From Alphaproteobacteria bacterium (GTDB taxonomy: Bacteria; Myxococcota_A; UBA796; GCA-2862545), in assembly GCA_020632885.1 (NCBI GenBank), contig JACKEQ010000018.1, positions 57,194 to 121,193 on the forward strand: a stretch of DNA of 64,000 nucleotides. The letters run 5' to 3'. The translations under genes and the position numbers were made by a program. The first letter of the stretch is position 1, and the number at the start of each line of letters is the position of its first letter. The notes beneath the pieces are model-generated. The model saw only the letters and a program-made list of their open reading frames with translations. It was not told the origin of the DNA and made no database searches. This document shows positions 25,664 through 33,680 of this stretch, one piece after another.

Positions 25664-27540
25664 TGGACGCGCTGATCCCCCGCGACGCCCTGTTCGGCAA
25701 CCCCGACCGCATCCAGGCGCGGATCAGCCCGGACGGCCGCTGGCTCGCGTGGCTCTCGCCCGTGGGCGGCGTGAAGAACGTGTTCGTGGCGCCCGCCGAC
25801 CGGCTCCAGGACGCGCGGGCCGTCACCGCCGACGCGGTGCGCGACATCCGGATGTACGAGTGGGCCCGGTCCTCCACACGGCTGCTCTACATCCAGGACG
25901 CCGGTGGCGACGAGAACTGGCACGTGTTCTCCACGGACCCCGTGAGCGGCGAGACCGTCGACCTCACGCCCGAGGCGGGCGTGCAGGCCCAGCTCATGTT
26001 CGACAGCCCGGACCACCCCACGCGCGTCGTGATCGGGCTGAACGCCCGCCAGCCCCAGGTCCACGACTGGATCGCCGTGGACGTGGAGACCGGCGAGCGC
26101 GAGCTGCTCTTCGAGAACCCGGGGCTCGTGGGCGGCGTGTTCGGCTTCGACCTCGAGCCGCGGCTCGGGGTGGCCATGCAGCCCGACGGCGGGCTGGCCG
26201 TGCTCGGCATCCCCTCCCTGGAGCCGGTGCTCACCATCCCCGCCGAGGACAGCCTCACCACGTCCCCGCTCGTGTTCGGGCGCGACGGGGCCCTCTGGAT
26301 GCTCGACAGCCGCGGGCGCGACACCGGCGCCCTGGTCCGGCTCGACCTCACCACGGGCGAGCGCACCGAGGTGTTCGCGGACCCGCAGGCCGACCTCGTG
26401 GACGCGTGGGTGCACCCGCAGACCCACGCCATCCAGGCGGTCGTCACGGCGTGGGGCCGCAGGGAGCTCGTGGTGCTCGACCCGGACGTCCAGGTGGACG
26501 TCGATCGGCTCGCGGCCTTCGACGACGGCGAGATCCAGGTCGTGTCGCGCACGGCGGACGACCAGACCTGGATCATCGCGTACACCCGGGCGGACGGGCC
26601 GGTGCGCTACGCCCGGTACGACCGGCGGGAAGGCGGGATCGTGGACCTCTTCTCCAGCCAGCCGGGCCTGGCGGACCTCCCGCTCACGGCCATGCACAGC
26701 GTCACCCTCACCGCGCGCGACGGGCTGCCGCTGCCCTCGTACCTCTCGCTGCCCCGCTGGGACGACCACGATGGACGTCCGAGCCGGCCGCTCCCGATGG
26801 TGCTCCTGGTGCACGGGGGCCCGTGGGCGCGGGACTCCTGGGGCCTGAGCCCGCTCCACCAGATCTTCGCCAACCGCGGCTACGCGGTGCTCTCGGTGAA
26901 CTTCCGGGGGAGCACGGGGTTCGGGAAGGCCTTCGTGAACGCCGGCGACTTCGAGTGGGCCGGCAAGATGCACGACGACCTCCTGGACGCCGTGGACTGG
27001 GCCGTGGAGCAGGGCATCGCCCAGCGCGACCGGGTCGCCATCATGGGCGGGTCGTACGGGGGATACGCCACGCTCGTGGGGCTGACGTTCACCCCGGAGG
27101 TCTTCGCGTGCGGCGTGGACATCGTGGGGCCGAGCAACCTCGTCACGCTCCTCGAGACCATCCCGCCCTACTGGACGCCGATGATCGCGCAGTTCCACAA
27201 CCGCATGGGCACCAACGAGACCGAGGAGGGGCGGGCGGACCTCGTGGCGCGCTCGCCGCTGTCGCGCGTCCAGGCCATCGTGCGGCCGCTCCTGATCGGT
27301 CAGGGGGCCAACGACCCGCGGGTGAAGCAGTCCGAGAGCGACCAGATCGTGGCCGCCATGCAGGAGCGCGGCATCCCGGTGACCTACGTGCTGTTCCCGG
27401 ACGAGGGGCACGGGTTCTCCGGGCTCGCCAACCGGCTGGCGTTCTACGCGCTGGCCGAGGGCTTCCTCGCGGAGCATCTGGGTGGGCGCGCCCAGCCCGT
27501 GGGCGACGCGCTGGCGGGGTCCACGGCCGTCGTGAGCTGA
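25663..27540 (+). CDS. S9-family prolyl oligopeptidase-like peptidase
   Basis: A 625-residue protein. The first 350 residues are a beta-propeller (repeated SPDGRWLAWLSP, DPVSGETVDLTPE-type blades). The rest is an alpha/beta hydrolase domain with G-G-S464-Y-G-G, Asp551 in GANDPRVKQ and His583 in DEGHGF as the catalytic triad. This is the S9C acylaminoacyl-peptidase-like layout. No signal peptide is visible, so a cytoplasmic peptidase acting on short peptides is likely. The ATG overlaps the UspA stop. Confidence 0.92.
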   Translation: MDALIPRDALFGNPDRIQARISPDGRWLAWLSPVGGVKNVFVAPADRLQDARAVTADAVRDIRMYEWARSSTRLLYIQDAGGDENWHVFSTDPVSGETVDLTPEAGVQAQLMFDSPDHPTRVVIGLNARQPQVHDWIAVDVETGERELLFENPGLVGGVFGFDLEPRLGVAMQPDGGLAVLGIPSLEPVLTIPAEDSLTTSPLVFGRDGALWMLDSRGRDTGALVRLDLTTGERTEVFADPQADLVDAWVHPQTHAIQAVVTAWGRRELVVLDPDVQVDVDRLAAFDDGEIQVVSRTADDQTWIIAYTRADGPVRYARYDRREGGIVDLFSSQPGLADLPLTAMHSVTLTARDGLPLPSYLSLPRWDDHDGRPSRPLPMVLLVHGGPWARDSWGLSPLHQIFANRGYAVLSVNFRGSTGFGKAFVNAGDFEWAGKMHDDLLDAVDWAVEQGIAQRDRVAIMGGSYGGYATLVGLTFTPEVFACGVDIVGPSNLVTLLETIPPYWTPMIAQFHNRMGTNETEEGRADLVARSPLSRVQAIVRPLLIGQGANDPRVKQSESDQIVAAMQERGIPVTYVLFPDEGHGFSGLANRLAFYALAEGFLAEHLGGRAQPVGDALAGSTAVVS

Positions 27541-27573
27541 CCCCCGCGAGGACTGGGATACGGAGCGGGCGTG

Positions 27574-29169
27574 ATGTTGCTCGCTGCCGCCATGGCGACC
27601 CTGCCGGAGCCCGCGCGCACGGAGGTGCCGCTGGCGCCCGTGCTGGACGGGTGCACGCCGTCCCTCGACGCCGAGCGGGTCGTGTGCACCGGCCGTCGTG
27701 ACGACGGGCTGCGCGTGGTGGTGCGGGGACGCGACCGGGAGCCCGTGGCGCGGGCCACCCTCGACCTGCCGGATCCGGTCGGTGAGCCCGTGCTGGACGG
27801 GTCGGGCACGCTCTGGATGGTGGTCGATCGGCCCCAGCTCCGCGTCGTGGCCTGGCGTCCGGGGGAGGACCTCCGGGAGCGGTGGCTGCACGGGTACCAG
27901 GAGGTCGTGCTCGCGGGGCTCGACACCCCCGATCAGGCCGTGCTGTACGGGTCCGATCGACAGTTCGGGCGCTTCGTGCTGCCCCTCGCCTGGGAGACGC
28001 TGGAGGGGGCCGACACGCTGCCCGTGGACTGCCGGGTGCTCGATGGCGACGGCACGGCGATCCTCTGCGGCGACCCCGTGCCCCGCCGTCTGGACCCCGC
28101 GACCCTCGAGATGGAGCCCACGCGGCTCGAGATCTCCTGGGAGGGCGCGGTCGCCACGGGTGGGGTGCTCGGGCCGCGCTGGACGGCCGCTCGGTTCGAC
28201 GACGCCGCGGGGCACCGCTGGCGGGCGGTCGCCCGGGACGGCGAGCGGCTCGTGGAGCACACCGACACGGGCGAGGGGCGGGGGTTGTGCGCGGTCGGTG
28301 ACCGGCTGGTGGGCGGGACGGCCGGGGATGGGGGCGAGGGCCTCGTGTGGATCGGACCGGGCGGCGACGTGAGGCGCACGGCCCTCGGGGAAGGGCGGCC
28401 CACACGGTTCCGTTGCGGGGCCAAGGGTGTGTTGCTGGACACCGACGGGCTCTGGCTGCAAGCCACCCCGGACGGCAGGGTGGAGGAGGGCTGGGGCTGG
28501 CGGACGGGCCTGCGGGTGCTGGCCGTGGACGCTGCGGGCGTGACCCTGGCGGTGGGGTCGAAGGCCGCGCTGCGGCGCACGGTCACGGGCACGCCGACGG
28601 TGGGTCCGCTGGCGGCCGTGCGGGGCAATGTGGTCACAGACCCCGTGCTGGACGGGTGGTCCGAGGGCTACGGGCTCGCGGACGGCGGGCGGGTGCAGGC
28701 GGACGGTGCGGCGGTGTCGCGGGTCACGGACGGCGGGGTGGTCTGGACCCACGCGCTCCCGCCGCGGTGCGACGCGAGGGTGCTGGCGGCGGGCGAGCAC
28801 GTCCTGGTCGACCTGCGTGGCCGTGACGAGGCGGGCGGGCCGGCCTGGCAGTCGCTCTGGACGCTGGACGTCGCGACGGGCGGGCTGACGGCCTCCACGC
28901 GGGTGCTGGCGTCACCGGGGCCCTACGCGCGCGTGCTGGCCCTACCGGGCGGTCTGGTGGCCAGCCTGGCGAAGGGCACGCTGTCGTTGGTCACGGTGCC
29001 CGGGCTCGAGGAGCTGGGCTCGCGGGACGTGCAGGACGGCGGCTACCCGGATCGGCTGGTGCGGCTCGCGGACGGCGGGTTCGCAGTGGTGTGGCGGGAG
29101 GACGAGCGCATGGTGGTGGAGCGCTGGCCCAGGCTGGTTCTACCAGCGGAGACGCCGCAAGCACCATGA
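27574..29169 (+). CDS. Probable exported beta-propeller-like protein, function unknown
   Basis: About 531 residues from the ATG at 27574; the GTG at 27571 is equally plausible because GGAG suits both. The leader MLLAAAMATLPEPA could be a short signal peptide. The body has many short repeats of the form VxxxGDRLVGG, GPGGDVRRTALGEG and TLWMVVDRPQL that suggest WD40/PQQ-like blades, and it lacks recognised catalytic residues. It follows the S9 peptidase by 33 bases. A long reading frame on the opposite strand here is a GC artefact. Confidence 0.55.
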   Translation: MLLAAAMATLPEPARTEVPLAPVLDGCTPSLDAERVVCTGRRDDGLRVVVRGRDREPVARATLDLPDPVGEPVLDGSGTLWMVVDRPQLRVVAWRPGEDLRERWLHGYQEVVLAGLDTPDQAVLYGSDRQFGRFVLPLAWETLEGADTLPVDCRVLDGDGTAILCGDPVPRRLDPATLEMEPTRLEISWEGAVATGGVLGPRWTAARFDDAAGHRWRAVARDGERLVEHTDTGEGRGLCAVGDRLVGGTAGDGGEGLVWIGPGGDVRRTALGEGRPTRFRCGAKGVLLDTDGLWLQATPDGRVEEGWGWRTGLRVLAVDAAGVTLAVGSKAALRRTVTGTPTVGPLAAVRGNVVTDPVLDGWSEGYGLADGGRVQADGAAVSRVTDGGVVWTHALPPRCDARVLAAGEHVLVDLRGRDEAGGPAWQSLWTLDVATGGLTASTRVLASPGPYARVLALPGGLVASLAKGTLSLVTVPGLEELGSRDVQDGGYPDRLVRLADGGFAVVWREDERMVVERWPRLVLPAETPQAP

Positions 29170-29173
29170 AGCG

Positions 29174-29198
29174 GGGTCGTGACATCTCGTGACGACCC
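29174..29198 (+). terminator. Inverted repeat after the beta-propeller gene
   Basis: Arms GGGTCGT (29174-29180) and ACGACCC (29192-29198) can pair across an 11-base loop. TCGTGAC is also directly repeated. It begins five bases after a stop codon and could be a weak terminator or an operator. There is no T-run after it. Confidence 0.3.
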
Positions 29199-29209
29199 GA
29201 GGGTAGCGG

Positions 29210-29222
29210 CCCCCCCCCCCCC
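29210..29222 (+). repeat. Run of 13 cytosines upstream of the HExxH operon
   Basis: An uninterrupted C13 tract lies 44 bases before the ATG of the 244-residue gene, just upstream of a possible -10 (TAGTTT, near 29230). It is the longest homopolymer I noticed in the window. Such tracts can vary in length and change promoter spacing, but they can also be a sequencing artefact. Confidence 0.6.
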
Positions 29223-29239
29223 GGGCTGTAGTTTGGGTA

Positions 29240-29258
29240 CCAGGAACCTTCTTCCTGG
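29240..29258 (+). promoter_or_regulatory. Hairpin overlapping the ribosome site of the 244-residue gene
   Basis: CCAGGAA (29240-29246) and TTCCTGG (29252-29258) are perfect arms with a five-base loop. The ribosome site GGAG (29257-29260) begins inside the right arm, so folding could limit translation of the gene at 29267. Regulatory function is inference. Confidence 0.4.
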
Positions 29259-29266
29259 AGACCCGC

Positions 29267-30001
29267 ATGTGTCAGAAGTCCACGCCCGGTTCGCCGCTCC
29301 GCCTCAGCTGCTACCAGAACACCGAGCGGTTTCACCCCACCGGGAGCTGGATGCCCGCCACACCCTTCGATGCGCTGGAGTACAACCTGTTGATCAGCGC
29401 GAAGGTCGGGAACTTCCGTGCGCGTCCGGGGTATCAGCTCGCCGCTGTGCGGCCGGACGAGTCCTCCGTTCCGGTGGTCTTCGGCTCCCTGGTCACTGCA
29501 GAGGGGTGGACGCGCGTGGTGGGCACGCCGCCCAACGTGGACAGCTCGTTCTTCTGGCGGCCGGGGGTCTTCTATTCGTCCTCCAACACCTCGGTGGCGC
29601 AGGCGGACGTGCAGCTCGACACCCACTACGTGACGAACGGGCGGATAGCGGGCAACACCTCGCTCAATCTCCTGCCCGTGGAGAAGCCCATGGTCCTGCC
29701 CGTCACAGACTGGTTCGCGGCGGTGGGCGTGAGTGCGGTGAAGTCGGCGGTGCAGATCACCAATCGACTGTATGGGATGGAGGTACAGCTCCTGGTCAGG
29801 TGGGCGAACGATCGCGCGCTCCCGACGACGTGGGAGGCCGCCAGCTCGGTGATCACGGTGACCAACCAGAACGAGGGCTTCAACACCGGCAAGAACGGGG
29901 TGTCCCCCACGCGCATCTGGGGTCAGCTCGGGCTGTCCGTGACGTACACCGGGTCCAACCCCGAGAACGCGACGGCGGACGTCGCGTGTATCGTGATGTA
30001 G
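29267..30001 (+). CDS. Unknown protein at the head of the HExxH operon
   Basis: A 244-residue protein without signal peptide or membrane helix, and not recognised. It is rich in Ser, Thr, Asn and aromatic residues, with many short predicted strands (SAVQITNRLYGMEVQLLVRW, ASSVITVTNQNEGF), so an all-beta fold is likely. The last residues are ADVACIVM. It ends nine bases before the HExxH gene and is codirectional with it, so it is probably the first gene of the operon. It might carry, chaperone or help deliver the next product; nothing in the sequence proves this. Base composition is less GC-extreme than in the flanking genes. Confidence 0.6.
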   Translation: MCQKSTPGSPLRLSCYQNTERFHPTGSWMPATPFDALEYNLLISAKVGNFRARPGYQLAAVRPDESSVPVVFGSLVTAEGWTRVVGTPPNVDSSFFWRPGVFYSSSNTSVAQADVQLDTHYVTNGRIAGNTSLNLLPVEKPMVLPVTDWFAAVGVSAVKSAVQITNRLYGMEVQLLVRWANDRALPTTWEAASSVITVTNQNEGFNTGKNGVSPTRIWGQLGLSVTYTGSNPENATADVACIVM

Positions 30002-30010
30002 GCGGCGCGG

Positions 30011-31339
30011 ATGTCTGGGTTCTTCGATCGCTGGTTGCCCTCCGGGGACCAGAGCTTCTCGGGTGCGGGCGCGCGGCCCCTCGCGGTTGCGTCCGCCATC
30101 CCGGCCCAACCGTCGGTCCCGGCGCTACCCGGGGATGCTGTACCGTCGGCGCAATCGGCCGTGTTCACGGGGGCGCTGCCGCCTCCCGGGCAGCGGTTCC
30201 AGCCGCAGGAGCTGCCCGCGCCACCAGGGTGGTCGCCGTTTCGTCCCGCTCCGGACCTGCTCCGCCCGGCAGCGCCGCCGCGCTTCGACACCCTTCCACA
30301 GGTGTGTGTCGGAGGTACGCGGGTCGCTCTGCCGCCTTTCTCGGAGGCACACTGGCAGACGCGGAACTGCTTCCACCGCGCCGGGTTCTACGACTGGCCC
30401 CCGACGACCTGTACACCCCCCTGTCTGGACGCTCGACCCCAGGTGTGCGAGCCGCCGAGCCCTGCGCGTCGGCAGCAGGCCGCCGACCGGAACCCGCTGT
30501 TCCTCGCACCCACGTCGTGGAGGCGGGAATCTACCGGGGTTGCGACCCAGGCCGAGTGCTGCTGCGACGTGAGCCTGCCGCAGGCGCCCACCGGGTCCAC
30601 CCCGTTGCCGGTGAGCCGTGCGGACGCGATCGCCATGGGCTTCGGTCCCCAGTGGGAGGCGATGATGGCTGCCTCGGCCATCATGCAGGACAACCTGGAC
30701 ATCCTGGAGTGGATCGTGTGCGTGCTGGACGAGTGGTCTGTGCACGCCCCCCGCTCGGACGTGCCACACCCCTTCAACACCGGACGGATCCGGCCCTGCA
30801 TCGTCGACTTCGTGCGCGACGGCTTTCCGATCTACGCCTACCAGGGCCGCCGGTTCTGGAACACGGAGCCGTCCGTGCCGAGGTGCGACTACTGGGGCGC
30901 GACCGGAGCCGCCACAGGCCAGAATCAGCAGCCGTTCACCGATGATGGCGGCCGCCCTGGCGTCGTGCTGCCGGTGTTCTACCCGAACTACTGGGTGTAC
31001 TACGGCCTGGCCATCGAAGCCGGCGGCTCCACCGGGCTCTGCGCGGCGATCGGCATCGCCAAGGTGCTGATCCACGAGCTTATGCACCTCTGTGTCGCCG
31101 GGGAAGACGACGCGTTCCAGTGCTGGGCCCTGCAGAACATGGCGGCCACCACCTTCTTCGTTCTGATGGAGGAGCGGTACCCCTGCATCAAGAACAACTG
31201 GTGCTGCAACGCGCCCGTCGCCACCGTCATGAGCTCCGAGCCTGGACCCTACGCGTTCGGAGGGGATCCCCTGAGGATCGAGCGGTGGCTGAGCGAGCCT
31301 GGAGCCTGCGTGGGTTCCGGGCGTTTCGTCCTGGAGTGA
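30011..31339 (+). CDS. HExxH putative zinc metalloprotease, possible effector
   Basis: A 442-residue protein with two parts. Residues 1-190 are Pro/Ala-rich with several Cys pairs and no signal peptide. Residues about 200-442 hold the zinc-binding motif H355-E-L-M-H359 in AKVLIHELMHLCVAGEDD. An acidic pair and CWALQNMAATTFF follow, distantly reminiscent of Asp-zincins (HExxH plus a downstream Asp), but I do not assign a family. The C-terminal region is Cys-rich (NNWCCNAP). A shorter second copy of this domain is at 32553, and the last 22 codons recur three more times in the array. It is followed by a lipoprotein gene after three bases. An effector whose inhibitor is the lipoprotein is the best reading, but it is inference. 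Confidence 0.65.
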   Translation: MSGFFDRWLPSGDQSFSGAGARPLAVASAIPAQPSVPALPGDAVPSAQSAVFTGALPPPGQRFQPQELPAPPGWSPFRPAPDLLRPAAPPRFDTLPQVCVGGTRVALPPFSEAHWQTRNCFHRAGFYDWPPTTCTPPCLDARPQVCEPPSPARRQQAADRNPLFLAPTSWRRESTGVATQAECCCDVSLPQAPTGSTPLPVSRADAIAMGFGPQWEAMMAASAIMQDNLDILEWIVCVLDEWSVHAPRSDVPHPFNTGRIRPCIVDFVRDGFPIYAYQGRRFWNTEPSVPRCDYWGATGAATGQNQQPFTDDGGRPGVVLPVFYPNYWVYYGLAIEAGGSTGLCAAIGIAKVLIHELMHLCVAGEDDAFQCWALQNMAATTFFVLMEERYPCIKNNWCCNAPVATVMSSEPGPYAFGGDPLRIERWLSEPGACVGSGRFVLE

Positions 31340-31342
31340 GCG

Positions 31343-31918
31343 ATGTGGATGCTGTTGTTCGCGTGCCGCCCCTCCGCCCCGGTGACTCCGCCTCCGACGC
31401 CCACCGCGGTCACCCCGCCCATGCCGACCGGCGACACTGGTGGAGCGAATGGTGAGTGCCCGCTGGCGCCGCAGATCAGCTGCAGCCCTGATCCCGGAAT
31501 CGGTACGATCGAAGGCCGGGTGGAGAGCCGATCCTGGGGGCCGAGAGGCTCCGTAAGTCCGTTCTGCGTGGCCCCCGCCTCCGCGGCCGAGGGATGCAGG
31601 CTCTTCTTGGGGGACGCCTGTCCCGGCACCTTCGAGGAGGCGATCGCGGCTGGATGGGAGGACCGGGGTGAAGAGGACCGGGGTGGGTTCCTGGTGCGCT
31701 GGGCGCTCCACGCGTTTCCCGTCCAGCCCGTCGACGGCGACCCCCCGGGCCTGGTCGACGACATCGGTCTGTTCTACCGTGAGCAGGGCCTCATCGCCAC
31801 GCGCGCCTGGCGAGCGGGCGGCGTCAGCTATGGACGGGACTACTGTTGCAGCGAGGGTGGGAGCGCCCAGGGTGCGCTCTGGATGGATGCAGAGCTCTTT
31901 CCGTGTGCCGAGCCATGA
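31343..31918 (+). CDS. Cys-rich lipoprotein A of the HExxH array (possible immunity protein)
   Basis: A 191-residue product. The leader MWMLLFAC gives a very short lipoprotein signal with no basic residue, followed by a Pro/Thr-rich linker (APVTPPPTPTAVTPPMPTG). The mature domain has about eight conserved Cys, with EGRVE, FCVAPASAAEGCRLFLGD and YGRDYCCSEGGSAQGALWMD. It starts three bases after the HExxH stop, with GGAG correctly placed in the end of that gene. Family unknown. Copies at 33681 and 34316 are close relatives; those at 31987 and 33102 are a second subtype. A membrane-tethered inhibitor of the HExxH protein would fit. Confidence 0.7.
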   Translation: MWMLLFACRPSAPVTPPPTPTAVTPPMPTGDTGGANGECPLAPQISCSPDPGIGTIEGRVESRSWGPRGSVSPFCVAPASAAEGCRLFLGDACPGTFEEAIAAGWEDRGEEDRGGFLVRWALHAFPVQPVDGDPPGLVDDIGLFYREQGLIATRAWRAGGVSYGRDYCCSEGGSAQGALWMDAELFPCAEP

Positions 31919-31983
31919 TACCCGAGCGGTGGCGCGGCGAGCCCGGAGCCTGCGTGGGTTCCGGGTGTTTCCTCCTGGAGTGA
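31915..31983 (+). pseudogene. 22-codon stump of the HExxH gene, first copy
   Basis: An ATG overlapping the stop of lipoprotein A (ATGA) opens a 22-codon frame reading MIPERWRGEPGACVGSG and ending FLLE. It stays in the same frame as the parent's C-terminus (RIERWLSEPGACVGSG, FVLE). The stop and TGAGCG junction to the next lipoprotein are kept, including GGAG. It is a remnant whose present use may be to hand translation to the next gene. Confidence 0.7.
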
Positions 31984-31986
31984 GCG

Positions 31987-32556
31987 ATGTGGATGCTGTT
32001 GTTCGCGTGCCGCCCCTCCGCCCCGGTGACTCCGCCTCCGACGCCCACCGCGGTCACCCCGCCCATGCCGACCGGCGACACCGGTGGACCCGACGCCTGT
32101 CCCTTCGCTCCACAGCGTGAGTGTCTGTGGAACGTGTTCCCCGTCGAAGGGCGCGTGGAGTGGCGCGCACTGAACGATAACGTGGACATCGCTGTCTGCG
32201 TCGCGAACGCGAGCACGACAGCCGGCTGCAACCGTCTGTTCGGCAATTGCCCCGAATCGGTCGACTCGGCTTTGGCACGGGAGGATCTGTACTGTCGTTT
32301 GCTGGACGACTTCCTGGTCGGGGGTCGATTGCTCACGCGGGTAGCGTGCTCCGTTCCGGAGGTCGGGGACCTTGGCTCGCCGGAGGACTATCAGTATCAC
32401 TCGATCTGGCTTCTGTTCGATGAGGGGCATTTGGTGGCCGTGACCGACTATTTCATGCCTCCGCCTGGCGGGTCGGAGTACCCCTGTTGTTCGGACGGTG
32501 GTGTGTCCCGGTGGATCCTGTGGGCGGAGATAGACTTCTTGGAGTGTGCGTTTTGA
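31987..32556 (+). CDS. Chimeric Cys-rich lipoprotein B (A-type leader, C-type domain)
   Basis: A 189-residue product. Its leader and Pro/Thr linker are identical in DNA to those of copies A and E for 95 bases, but the mature domain belongs to the other subtype, shared with the gene at 33102: FPVEGRVE, VCVANASTTAGCNRLFGNCPES, EDYQYHSIWLLFDEGHLVAVTDY and EYPCCSDGGVSRWILWAEI. The body is visibly lower in GC than the flanking chromosome. Its stop overlaps the TTG start of the orphan HExxH fragment (TTGA). Confidence 0.7.
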   Translation: MWMLLFACRPSAPVTPPPTPTAVTPPMPTGDTGGPDACPFAPQRECLWNVFPVEGRVEWRALNDNVDIAVCVANASTTAGCNRLFGNCPESVDSALAREDLYCRLLDDFLVGGRLLTRVACSVPEVGDLGSPEDYQYHSIWLLFDEGHLVAVTDYFMPPPGGSEYPCCSDGGVSRWILWAEIDFLECAF

Positions 32557-33098
32557 TTCCGGGCGACTCGCGACGCGAGCTGCACCTCTGCGTCGACGCG
32601 ATCTATCCCTTTGTCGGCTTCAGGCTGTACGGCGAGCCGAACAAGCCTTGGCAGGACGGGACCGGTGGGGCGACCGGCTTGTTTCGAGATGCCTTCAACG
32701 TGGACGGTGGCAGACCTGGTGTGGTGCTCCCGATGCTCTTCGGCCCGTTCTGGGGCGACCGTGGTCTCGCTGTCCAGGCCGGCGGCCCGACCGGCCTGTG
32801 CGCCGCCATCGCGGCCACGAAGGTGCTCGTGCACGAGCTCATGCACCTCTGCGTGGATGGCGAGAACGACGGGTTCTCCTGCTGGGCCCTCCAGAACATG
32901 GCTGCGACGACCTTCTTCCTCGCGATGGTTCAGCGGTACTCCTGCGTGCGCGACAACTGGTGTTGTTTCGCCCCGAACGCCACCCTGATGAGCTCCGAGG
33001 AGTTCCCGTACATCTGGGGGGGCAATCCTTTCCGGGCGTGGCGCTGGCGGAGTCAGCCGTCTCGCTTCGGTGACCCCAACTGGCATGCGGTGGAGTAG
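32553..33098 (+). CDS. Orphan HExxH domain, N-terminally truncated copy
   Basis: Started at the TTG at 32553, which overlaps the stop of lipoprotein B (TTGA) with GGAG eight bases upstream; 181 residues. It aligns with the C-terminal half of the 442-residue protein: DGGRPGVVLP, GGPTGLCAAI, H94-E-L-M-H98 and CWALQNMAATTFF are all kept, as is DNWCCFAP, but the Pro-rich N-terminal half is missing. The divergent stretches show it is an older paralogue, not a fresh copy. Orphan effector domains followed by their own immunity gene are typical of polymorphic toxin loci. It is followed after three bases by the gene at 33102. Confidence 0.6.
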   Translation: MIPGDSRRELHLCVDAIYPFVGFRLYGEPNKPWQDGTGGATGLFRDAFNVDGGRPGVVLPMLFGPFWGDRGLAVQAGGPTGLCAAIAATKVLVHELMHLCVDGENDGFSCWALQNMAATTFFLAMVQRYSCVRDNWCCFAPNATLMSSEEFPYIWGGNPFRAWRWRSQPSRFGDPNWHAVE

Positions 33099-33101
33099 AC
33101 G

Positions 33102-33677
33102 ATGCTCTGGTGGATACAGATCGCATGTCACCCCTCGCCCCCGAGTCCGATGGCCCAGGACACATCGGATACCGGGCCACCGATGGATACCGGCCAGTGC
33201 CCCGTTGCCACCCAGACGGCGTGCACCCAGCAGTTCTTCCCGGTCGACGGACGCGTCGAAGAGAGGACGGATGCCGTCACTGGCCTTGGTTTCATCGTAT
33301 GTGTTGCGACCGCGACAGCGGAGGAAGGCTGCCAGCGGTTCTTCGGAACCTGTCCGCAGACCGCTGAGGAGGCGCTCGCGCTCCATCAGTTCTTCTGCGA
33401 GGACTTCGGAGAGTCGGTTGTCGACGGACGGCCACTCAGATCGATCGCCTGCGCTGTGCCAGCAGTCGGTGAGTTGGGCGCTGAGGACTATCAGTACCAC
33501 GATGTCCAGCTCTACTACGATGACGGCCGGCTGGTGGCCGTGAAGGACTACTACATGCCTCTACTCGCCTCCGGGTGGGAGTATCCGTGCTGCTCCAACG
33601 GCGGTGTTTCGCGTCGCGTCCTATGGGCGGACATCCCGTTCTGGGAGTGCCTCGGCCAACCCGATTTCCCAAAGTGA
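33102..33677 (+). CDS. Cys-rich lipoprotein C, partner of the orphan HExxH domain
   Basis: A 191-residue product with its own leader (MLWWIQIACHPSPPSP), unlike the others in the array, so probably not overwritten by gene conversion. The domain is the B/C subtype (FFPVDGRVEER, FIVCVATATAEEGCQRFFGTCPQ, EDYQYHDVQLYYDDGRLVAVKDYY, EYPCCSNGGVSRRVLWADI). GGAG stands six bases before the ATG, inside the end of the orphan HExxH gene. The arrangement copies that of the parent pair (HExxH stop, three bases, lipoprotein start). Likely a cognate immunity protein; inference. Confidence 0.7.
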   Translation: MLWWIQIACHPSPPSPMAQDTSDTGPPMDTGQCPVATQTACTQQFFPVDGRVEERTDAVTGLGFIVCVATATAEEGCQRFFGTCPQTAEEALALHQFFCEDFGESVVDGRPLRSIACAVPAVGELGAEDYQYHDVQLYYDDGRLVAVKDYYMPLLASGWEYPCCSNGGVSRRVLWADIPFWECLGQPDFPK

Positions 33678-33680
33678 GCG

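Noticed and set aside
25198..28800. A 1200-codon open frame on the minus strand, antisense to UspA, the S9 peptidase and the beta-propeller gene
   Set aside because: The plus-strand genes carry clear family motifs; the antisense product is Arg/His/Pro-rich without domains, a usual effect of very high GC content.
32487..32552. A longer start for the orphan HExxH gene at the TTG at 32487
   Set aside because: This stretch lies inside lipoprotein B in another frame, with no similarity to the parent protein; the coupled TTG at 32553 with GGAG is better.
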